A DNA stretch of 28,706 bases, taken from Lobulomyces angularis (taxonomy: Eukaryota; Chytridiomycota; Chytridiomycetes; Lobulomycetales; Lobulomycetaceae). The stretch covers positions 17,464 to 46,169 of the forward strand of contig JADHYX010000165.1 of assembly GCA_027604685.1 (NCBI GenBank), read 5' to 3'. Of the stretch, positions 20,279 to 28,706 are shown one piece after another (the first letter of the stretch is position 1; each line of letters begins with the position of its first letter). The notes beneath the pieces were generated by a model. It had not been told where the DNA came from. It searched no databases and saw only the letters and a list, made by a program, of their open reading frames with translations. The position numbers and the translations under genes were made by a program.

Positions 20279-21523
20279 ATGGTAATGGTATGTTGATAAA
20301 AATTCTAGTTATACTAAAAGAAAAAATAATAGAATAGTGAACTTGAATGGTTGTTAAGAAATCAACTTCCTAGTGCTATCTTAAATATGGAAAATGCAGT
20401 GAAAGTAAATCAATTTTACCTTTTTAATTAAAAATCCATTTTTAGGTGGCAATTCAAGCATGTTCCAAAAAAACAGAAACAGGTATTGCTAATCATCACG
20501 ATTTTTAAAAATTCTTATATTTAAAAGGGGCCTCGCAGTTTGATTCTTTGGTATTTTCCTCTCCAAAGTAAATTTTTTACATAAATTATTTTTCCTGTAT
20601 TGAATTGCTTTCGCTTTTATAGTAGCGATACTTTAAAGGGATTCGTCAGTATAAATGGCTTTCAGATTTGTAAGGGGGTATAATCAATAATAAACTGACT
20701 TGGATAAATATATTAATATGGTTTCTAACTGAAATAGGAACTAAATATTAAGTTCAAAGGGACTATAAAAAAGGTTACCATTAATCCAGCGCATCCTATA
20801 AATTTACATCAAGTAAGTAATTTCCAATTTTTTGTTAAAAGTTATTTTGAAAAAAAAAAGATTCAATTAGTAAAAAATTGTTTGGTAGCAGCGCACCAGA
20901 TTATAGAGGAATTAAAACCTCCCTTTGAAAACAATGTATCACTTCATAACGTAAGGTGTATTAAAAAAAATTGATTATTAACATGAAGAAAGAAACTAGA
21001 TGAACTCTACAGATTTGCAGAAAATGCATATTCATCCTTAAATGAAATTGACGAGAAAAGAATATTTCCAAATAAAGAATGTGATGTTGCGGTAATAAAA
21101 TTTTTTTTAATTTTTTATTGTAAACCAAAGATTACTGAAATTATATATTAATTTAAGAGTTTTAACTCTGAACTACCAGAGGACCTTATAGTGGAATTTT
21201 ACATCAATAACACTTCTTTGATATCCTCAATTTGCAGTATAGCATACCACCAACATGCCATTCCCCTTCAACTTCAAAGTAAGTTGTTAGCTCCATTTAA
21301 AGGCCCAATGAAGATTGAGTAAATACAACAAACATACCCTCTATCAAATTTTAACTGAATAATTTTCTATTAAAATAGGAATTACAAAGGAAGATTTATT
21401 GAAGTTTTAGATGAGATTGTAGTAGAATCTCCTAGTCCACGACTTGCAAAAATAATGCAAAATGTAAATACTGTCAAGTTTCTATGTAGTGACATTAAAA
21501 AAAAAATATTGGAAATTAACTAA
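20279..21523 (+). CDS. ROGDI: ROGDI / RAV2, RAVE complex subunit
   Basis: RAVE (Rabconnectin-3/ROGDI in animals, Rav1-Rav2-Skp1 in yeast) promotes reassembly of V1 with V0 of the V-ATPase. Ten exons: 20279-20287, 20333-20404, 20446-20482, 20528-20567, 20623-20677, 20738-20812, 20861-20950, 20993-21091, 21158-21318, 21379-21523; 260 residues, human 287. Seen: LEWLLRNQLPSAIL near the N-terminus, DTLKGFVSINGFQI, IQLVKNCLVAAHQIIEEL, LPEDLIVEFYINNTSLISS (human LPSDLLVNVYIN) and a C-terminal RFIEVLDEIVVESPSPRL matching the human tail. Identification is by these ordered motifs. The first exon codes for only MVM (or M if translation starts at 20285); both ATGs are in frame directly before a GTATGT donor. 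Intron ends in exons 5-9 were chosen to keep frame and family alignment. Confidence 0.88.
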
Positions 21524-21832
21524 TTTGAAAAATAAAATTTAAATTTTCATTGCAAAAAACCGCTGAGTTTTTTGTTATTTAATAGTTATGTTATTTTACT
21601 CCCAACTTGCAGGCGGTTATTTTAGAGTTTGGTTTTCAAATCATTACTTTACTTAAATTTTACAATATCTTAATTTTTAAATTAAAAATTTTCATTAATA
21701 AGTTTTTATTTTTAAAGTTGCAGAGAGAAGTAATCAATTTAATTTTAATAACTTTTTTTGATTTCTTTAAAATGCTATAAATTTTTTTTTTTTTCAACTA
21801 CTATATTGATACACAATAAATTAAACAGAAAA
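21524..21832. other. Intergenic, ROGDI to RPC82
   Basis: 309 bp between tandem plus-strand genes. AT-rich with long T runs. A two-codon ATG-CTA-TAA mini-ORF lies at about 21773-21781, some 60 bp before the RPC82 start; if transcribed it would be an upstream ORF. No other feature seen. Confidence 0.5.
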
Positions 21833-24006
21833 ATGGCAAAAAGGGATTCTTCACTTTGCTCTGCGATACTGAAAGAGCATTTTGGAGTTATTGTAGAAAC
21901 TGTAGGTACTGCAATTTTGCAACATGGAAGGAATCCTTTAGGTACATTAGTGCAACACACAAAGCTTTCTGTTAAACAAGTTAGAGAAGCATTATTTATT
22001 TTAATTCAGCAGGGTATTGTAAAATATTCAGAACAACCAGTCGGTCAAAGAATTGTTGTTCATTACTTGGCCATTCCAAAAATGATCTTACTAAGAGACA
22101 GATTTGCCTTTTATATAAAGAAAATATTATCACTACATGGACAACTGGTATAAAAAAAGAATAATATCTATCTATATATATATTTGTTTTCATAATTTAA
22201 TTGTGAAAATCATATTCTTGGATTTTTCATGTTTTTTAATTAAGAACATTATTTAGGCAGCAGATATCATCAAAATTTTATTAATAAGTGGTATTATATA
22301 TTTTTTTTATAATACTGATTTATTTATAATTTTTAAATGTTAACAAATTTTTTTGTGTAGGATTTTCAAATTTTTTAACAATTAAAGAAAATATATCAAA
22401 AATCTTAAAAAATAATTATACTGATGAAGAAATTTCAAGCATGTTTTTGAAACTGGTGGAAGTGGGATTCATTATGAAGCTTCACAAGGATTTTTCATTG
22501 TCAAGCATTGATAGTCAACTTCAGGGAGAAGAAAAAGCAATGAAAGAACATGGTCGGAATAAAATTTTTAAAAAATTGTTGTTTTATAAACATTTCAATA
22601 GGCGTTCCAATGTCAGCAAAAGAAAAATTGGCATCAAAAAATGCCATTGCAGAAAAATTGCGAAGTATTTACGATGAATCAGCCGATACTGGAATTGTCA
22701 GTAAAAATAACAATAAAAATTTTAATCTTACACTTTATTTTATTTTTTTCTTCAATGTTATTTCACATTTAGAAAAGAAAAGTTGTCTATGACATTGATG
22801 ATATTCAAGCAAAAAAAAAAACCAAAAATATGGAAAATAAGATTGAGGTTTTTTTTTTTTTTATTTAATTTTTGTAACTAAATTTTTCACTTCATTAAAA
22901 AAATATTACAGCCTGAATGCTCGTGGAAAGTGAATTATGAAAAATTTCATATTTTGTTTAGAAGTGACGTACTTTGTTTCTCATAATATTCTTTAATTTT
23001 TTAAATACTATTAGGAAATTCAAAAATTGGCAATGAATACAATAAATCATGCGGCGGGAGAAATTATAAGTAAAATGTTAAAATGTGTCGAACTAAAGAT
23101 GAAATATAATTTAAAATCAGAAGTAACTTCACGTAATGACATTTTTTTTTTTAAATTTTACTGAAGCTATATCTACTTTTTGAAGCTGAAATATCTTTTC
23201 ACATGCTATCAACTCAAATTGATAAAGACGTGAAGTTGTCGGTGGAAGACACAGATAAATTACCTTTGCAAGCTTACTTGGAGAATCTGGAAGGAAGTGA
23301 TTACAGCTTTGTTACTAAAAGTGAAGATAGAGGTGGCCACCAGTATGTAGTCAATTTAAAAACAGTTATAACAGGGCTTCGAAAAAGGTTACTTGAGAAT
23401 ACTATTACTGAAAGGTATGGATCTGTAGCCGCGAAAATATGGCGTGTTTTATATGTTAATGGCAAATTGGATGACAAAAATGTTTGTATTTAGATTTTTA
23501 AGTAACATGATATTTATAATTTTTTTAATGGGATAGGTTGCGAAACTGGCAATGGTTGAGGGAAAATTAGCCCGGGATGCTTTATATCAACTACTCAATA
23601 GCAACTTAGTTTATATGCAGGTATCAACGTAATTTTTTAATTTTAATTCTAATTTTTTTTTTTGTTTTTTTACATGCGATCTCTGTAGGACGTTCCAAAA
23701 ACAGCAGATCATTCATCATCTAGAACTTTTTTTTTATGGGGAGTAAATTTTGAAAAATGTGTGAATAATCTTTTATTAGATTGTTATAAAGCAGTTGAAA
23801 ATTTAAAAAAGCGAAGGAGTTTTGAAAATACATTAAATTCGACTCTAATTGAAAAATTGAATAGAAGTGATGTGAGTCTGAATCCAGATGAGTATTTAAA
23901 TTCGGTGGAGAAGGAGAGTTGGGAATCTTTAAAAAAAGTTAATAGTTTTCTTAAAGTATGTGAATTTAGATTAGATAGAACAATAATGATATTACGAGAT
24001 TTTTAA
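21833..24006 (+). CDS. RPC82: DNA-directed RNA polymerase III subunit RPC3 (C82)
   Basis: Pol III-specific subunit of the C82-C34-C31 trimer, needed for initiation on tRNA and 5S genes. Ten exons: 21833-22147, 22257-22290, 22361-22552, 22602-22696, 22773-22847, 22912-22968, 23015-23122, 23167-23481, 23537-23620, 23689-24006; 530 residues, human 534. Seen: N-terminal winged helix with LCSAILKEHFGVIVETVG and KQVREALFILIQQGIV; ECSWKVNYEKFHILFR; a second winged-helix region with RYGSVAAKIWRVL; and the family signature MVEGKLARDALYQLL, followed by MQDVPKTADHSSSRTFFLW and a final coiled segment. The exon 4 donor is GTCAGT, chosen because only it keeps the frame into exon 5; the exon 3 donor GTCGGA is also unusual. 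The middle of the protein (about 170-260) is poorly conserved in the family, so those boundaries are the least certain. Confidence 0.93.
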
Positions 24007-24150
24007 TATAATTGATACTAAAATAATAAAGTTTAATTTAATTTTAATTTATCTTAGTAGAGTTAATTATTTAAGAGAATGCAAGGATTTATAATTTTAA
24101 CTTTTTTTTTTTTTTTTGTTTCTGCTTATTAAAATACTTTTCTATAAGAA

Positions 24151-27100
24151 ATGTTAAGATCATCATCTGTATTTTTAAAATGCTTAAATCATAAATGTAT
24201 CAAGTACCCTTTGACAAAAAATAGCAATTTAAAAAAGAAAATATTTTATATTAATTTTTCAACCAATAAACAAAATTTAAAAAATTTAACTGACACCAAT
24301 AATTCAAAAGAATTTTTTATAAAAAAAGAAATTTCAGTTAATCCTTCAATTAATACTGGTGATCTTGTAGAAATAAGAAGGTATTTTTTTGAATTTTAAA
24401 AAAAATTTTTTATTTTTGAACTTGGTTTTTTTTAATTTTAGAGGTGGAAAAACTTATTTCGGAATCGTTGTAAAAAAAATTGATATTGGAAGAGCTTCTC
24501 TTGATTTATATCATGTTGCTTTAGCAACTGGTCACAAAATAGTGACTAGAGCATCATTTATTTTTTTTCAAGTAAAGAATTGGGCACACTCTCCTTTTGT
24601 TAACCTAAATTCAACGGAGATTTTAATTCCAAGTATATATATTTCTGCAGACGTACAACGTAACTGTACGGAGAGCAACATTAATGCCACCAATGCAATT
24701 TTTCACTTACAACAATTCATGAAAGTGGTGGAGGGTCATGCGATGCGAAAAAATACGCGTTTTTTTACACTTCATCAAAGACTTTGCGATTTAAATAAAG
24801 ATAAAATTACAACAAATGAAGCAGCGAGGTTTATTTTTAATGTGGATGACCCTTCCGCCAGTGAACTTTTAACAGCGCACAGATTTTTAATGAAGAACGT
24901 CAAAGAATACTATCTACTCTCTCCTTCAACATTAGAGCATTTAAGCACCGGTCTTTTTGGTGTACGGCCAGAGGCTGAGGTGGAGAGACTTAGTTGGTTT
25001 GAAGCAGAATTTAGTGCATTAGCATTTGCAGTACATAAAAATTTCGCAGAAAAAAATCCGCAAAAAGGCTTATTCTACAATAATATACCCTACACCAAGT
25101 TTAGTAAACACGTACCATGGGCCTCAATCGATGATGAACCTGGAGAAAAATTAAAAACTTTTATCAATAAGTGCAAAATTATGACTAAGTTTTCTAATGG
25201 AAAAAGCAATGAGGTTGTTACAGAGTTTTCAGCTTCGGATTTGTTTTTTATTGACTGTTTACAGGAAGCCGCCTTATTCAATAGATCGCACAAAAATATC
25301 TACGCGAAAATTTGTGTTTCTGCAATAATGACACCGTTGTCATCTTATTTTAAAGATTCGACTTATGTTGATAATAGCACTGAAGGCTTTTGCAAGCTGT
25401 TGTTGGATTTAGGTGTTTGGCCAAATAATACATCTCAGAGAGTTCTGCACTCGTTAAAAAGTGGTAAATATGAGTTTTTAGACTCTTATGGTCAAGGAGA
25501 GTGGGTTGATAAAGTCGCGGCGGAAGCCAAACAATATGCTCAGTTAACATTGGGTCATATTGACAAGGTTGATACCACTAATAGTGTAATTCCAAGTTTA
25601 TCCGAAAAATTGACCCCACCATTGAGAAATGAAAATCCTTTCAAAAAAGAACTTATAAGCACTTACGTGGCAGCTGGCAGTAGCTATGTAGAAAAAGATG
25701 ATGTAGCACATCTACGAGAGCCATCAAAAGGAACTGTTTATGTAATTGATGATCCAACCGCAAAAGAGTTAGATGACGGTGTTTCAATAGAAATTATAGA
25801 TAAAAATCTTCCACTTGACCCTACTAATTATTGGATTCATATACATATTGCGGACCCTACCAGTTTAATTAAGCCAACTGATCCTTTAGCTTTAACATCG
25901 CAATTGAGAGGCACTTCTTGTTACTTTCCCCATACACACAAATCTATGTTTCCGGACATTTTATCAAACGAAAAGTTTAATTTATCTCTTGGTGTTAAAG
26001 CATTGACTTTTTCAGCAAGGCTTGGGCCAGACGGTGAAATAATTGATTATAAGATTACGCCTACAATATTAGGTGATGTGAAAGTTGTTCATTACAATGA
26101 TACTGACGCGCTGCTGAGTTGGGAAGGCATTTACGGTTTAACGAAATCGTCGAGTAAGGAAAAGTTGGATCCTTGGATTTCACAAAATTTGAAGGCTAAA
26201 GCTCCGCTCGAATTACTTGGAAGTTACTTCACTGATGTTAAAACCTTACCTATACGATATGACCATGGCACTCAATTACCAAAGGGTTTTGCAGATGGAT
26301 GTAAAGAAAGTTTAAGTGTCATTCAAAAGATCACTGAACTTCATAAACGTTTTAGACTTAGTAACGGGGCATTGATGATGGATTCCGAAGATTCCAGTGT
26401 AACTGTTACACCTTATGATAAAATACGAAATTTTTCTAGTAAAATAGATAAACCTTTTATACCTGATAAAGACTCAGCACCAGTTGTGTTTTTAGATCCT
26501 TATAAAAGTAGTTTCTTGTCTCCTGCACATAATTTGGTTCAAGAAAGTATGATAATTGCAGGTAGAGTGGCGGCTAAATTTTGCTATGAGAGAAACTTGC
26601 CAGTTCCCTATCGAGGTCAGATGTCACCACAAGATTTTAACCAGCACAATTGTGTTGGTGGACTTTATACCAAGCATTCAATAACTCCAATTGCAGGTTC
26701 CAGGACTGTATCAAAACCTCCAAATGAGTCGTTTAGAAGTTTTGTTGATTCTATTTTAAAAAATCGAAATCCTAGTACTGGAACTATTCCTTTTAATCAA
26801 ACCCAATCACTTTTAAGCTGCATGCCATCTGCAACTCTTGATTTACGTCCAATAATGCATTTTGCAAGTAATTTTTTTTTTTTTTTTAAATTTTTTTTAT
26901 TTTTTTATTATTTTTTTTAGTGGGACTAAATGGAATTAATCCTTCAACAAAGGACATTATTGTAGACAAAATAAATAGCAATTCAAAAATGATTGGATAT
27001 GTGAAGGCAACATCACCTCTGCGTAGATTTACTGACATGATAGTTCATTGGCAAATAAAGTCAAGTTTACTAAACGAAAAACCAGTTTTTACTAAAAAAG

Positions 27101-27540
27101 ATCTTTTTACTCTGATTAAAGAAGCCGATCGAAAAGGAAAGTTGGCAAGCGCAATCTCTAACTTGTGGAAAAAATCTTGGCATTTAGAGTGGATAAAAAG
27201 GAGAGAAATTTTTTTTAGCAACACTGGCGCTGATCCATTGTACAATTCAGAAACAGTTTGGAAAGATCCTCACAGAGGTTTAGGTCTAAGTCCGATTAAA
27301 CTATTCGGTAGTACACCAGAATTAAAAAAGAGCGTCTCCTTCGGGCCGATGTACACCTGTGTGATCTGTGATACAACTAATAAAACATCTAACCCTATGA
27401 CCATCGTCGTTGAACTTGGTTTTAGGACTTTTATTACCTCTACTAAAAAGTTACAAGTTGGTGATATTGTTAAAGGTGCCTTTATCAGAGTCGATCCTAT
27501 TCATGGAACTAGTCTCATGCAAGTTGTAGAAGAATTTTAA
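24151..27540 (+). CDS. DSS1: Mitochondrial RNase II-family 3'-5' exoribonuclease, Dss1-like
   Basis: Three exons: 24151-24380, 24442-26867, 26921-27540; 1091 residues, yeast Dss1 969. In yeast Dss1 and the helicase Suv3 form the mitochondrial degradosome that removes introns and surplus RNA. Seen: a basic, hydroxylated N-terminus without acidic residues (MLRSSSVFLKCLNHK...) typical of a mitochondrial presequence; a long N-terminal half; the RNB catalytic motif IDDPTAKELDDGVS with D513, E519, D521 and D522; YWIHIHIADPTSLI; RGTSCYFPHTHKSMFP; and C-terminal KATSPLRRFTDMIVHWQ, the RNB arginine motif. The usual pattern D-x5-D-x-DD has Glu at the second acidic position, a conservative change. A short S1-like tail (VGDIVKGAFIRV) closes the chain. 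The second exon is the longest uninterrupted coding stretch in the window. It lies 144 bp downstream of RPC82. Confidence 0.9.
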
Positions 27541-27658
27541 AAAAAAAAAAAAAAATGAAAATAATAATAATATTAATAATTAAAAAAAAAAGAAAAAAAA
27601 ATTTAACTAATTGCAGTACAAAGGAATAAAAACTCTATATTTTTTTTTTTTTTTATTA

Positions 27659-28706
27659 TTATTTAGTAGCTAAACTTAACATTCTTAATAATTCAATATG
27701 ATCAAAATTACAATTGTTATTAATAAGAGACTTTGTATTGTTGGGTTTATTACGATTAATACTTTTTGGATCCAGATTATTTTCTCTTAGTAACACTGCC
27801 TCGTAAATTTGTTTTCCAATTTTTTCTGTAAATTTCTTCGTTTTTAATTCTTCCCTTTTTTTGTTTAGTTTAAGATATTCTTGAAATTTACTCAACTATA
27901 TAAAAAAAAAAAATTAAAAAACAAAAAATAAAATATTTATAATAAATAATCATAATAAAAAAATAAAAATAAAAAAATAATAATCTTTTTTTTTTTATTA
28001 TTATTTTTTTACTATAATTATTTTATTTTTACATTTGATTTGATGTCAATTAAAATTTCATTTTCCCAAGATTCCTGATTTTCTTCAAAAAGATCCTCGT
28101 CCAAAAAGAGATCTTTTTCCAAATTCAGCTCATAATTAAAATTTTTGTTATTTGAAAAAATCAAATTTTTATCAACAAAACTTTCGACGATTTCAAGGTT
28201 ATTGTTTTTATTATTAAAGCTATCAGTGATGTTTTTATCCTCCTCTATTTTTTTTAATGCGTTGAAGTTTTTATCATTAGTTTCTTTTTCTTCGTTTTTT
28301 TTTATTAAATTTTGTATGTTTGAACACTCGTCAAGTAGGTTCGCATGCTTGCTGTTCATCTCTGAGATAACACTCTGCCATTTTTTTTCTTCCAGGGATA
28401 ATCTTGTTTATCAAAAAAAATAATATAAAATAAAATATAAAAAAATTATGTTATTCTTTTTTTCTTTTTTTTTTATTTTTATTAAAATTTAATTTATTTT
28501 TTTTTCTTTTTTTATAAAAATAAATTATACCTGGCAATATTTGCCTCTAAATTTTTTATCTTCAATTCATTTTCAATATTTGCAGGATTTGGAGGTAGTT
28601 CATTTGGTGAAGTATGTTTTGGAGTTGAATTAAAATTATCTTCATTTGTTTTTTTTTTTGTAGAATACCAAGAAACGTCAATTTCTTTTTAAACTAATTT
28701 ATGTTT
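27659..28706 (-). CDS. Partial coiled-coil protein, possibly DSN1/Mis13-like (5' end outside window)
   Basis: The 3' part of a minus-strand gene that runs off the right edge. Exons seen: about 28684-28531, 28402-28033, 27895-27659; introns 128 and 137 nt, long for this window. Seen: TSPNELPPNPANIENELK, then a heptad-like helix NLEANIARLSLEEKKWQSVI, a Glu/Asp/Asn-rich stretch with DLFLDEDLFEEN, and a basic helical tail LSKFQEYLKLNKKREELKTK ending LRMLSLATK. The combination of an N-P-x-N element, a coiled coil and an EE-x-W motif recalls the C-terminal half of kinetochore protein Dsn1/Mis13, but this is a memory-based impression of a poorly conserved family. The left end of the first visible exon (acceptor near 28684) is uncertain. 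The gene faces DSS1 tail to tail across 118 bp of A/T homopolymers. Confidence 0.5.

Noticed and set aside
24389..24441. Extension of the long DSS1 reading frame upstream of 24442
   Set aside because: It is the 3' part of an AT-rich intron; splicing 24380 to 24442 joins the presequence exon to GGKTYFGIVV in frame.
1..28706. Non-standard nuclear code or bacterial contamination
   Set aside because: TAA, TAG and TGA each end a recognised protein at the expected place, and every complete gene is spliced with GT...AG introns.

Overview
The window is eukaryotic nuclear DNA. It is very AT-rich, all protein genes are interrupted by many very short introns (about 80 deduced here, mostly 36-76 nt, GT...AG), and TAA, TAG and TGA all end genes, so the code is standard. 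The gene content points to a flagellated, fungus-type organism. A stand-alone GTP cyclohydrolase II (RIB1) and a Dss1-type mitochondrial RNase II are fungal features that animals lack. A CFAP97/Hemingway-domain protein implies a cilium or flagellum. A zoosporic fungus (chytrid, blastocladiomycete, Rozella or aphelid relative) is the best inference; no species can be named from this sequence.

Layout, left to right: V-ATPase subunit E (minus), the R-SNARE YKT6 (minus), and, divergent from YKT6 across 170 bp, the PI3-kinase regulatory kinase VPS15 (plus, 30 exons). Then an unrecognised IQ-motif protein with a perfect 60-bp in-frame tandem duplication (minus), ribosomal protein uL15 (RPL28/RPL27A, plus), a CFAP97-domain protein with long acidic arms (plus), a LAMMER/CLK kinase (minus), a 10-N assembly gap, RIB1 (minus), a small twin-CX9C CMC2-like protein (minus), the RAVE subunit ROGDI/RAV2 (plus), RNA polymerase III subunit RPC3/C82 (plus), a Dss1-like mitochondrial exoribonuclease (plus), and at the right edge the 3' part of a coiled-coil protein (minus, partial).

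The gene models were built by hand. Each complete one splices to a length divisible by three, and the family-recognised ones come out close to their usual size. Four of the twelve complete genes act on the vacuole/endolysosome (V-ATPase E, YKT6, VPS15, ROGDI), the first three being consecutive. ROGDI belongs to the RAVE complex that reassembles the V-ATPase to which subunit E belongs. This is probably chance clustering, but the shared YKT6/VPS15 promoter is worth a look.

I found no tRNA, rRNA, CRISPR array or recognisable transposon. No clearly new multi-gene system is visible. The least explained elements are the IQ-motif protein and its fresh duplication, the acidic CFAP97 protein, a non-coding patch near 19410-19530 that looks less AT-rich than its surroundings, the unusual YKT6 prenylation tail, and a textbook-like SUMO-interacting motif in the kinase N-terminus.
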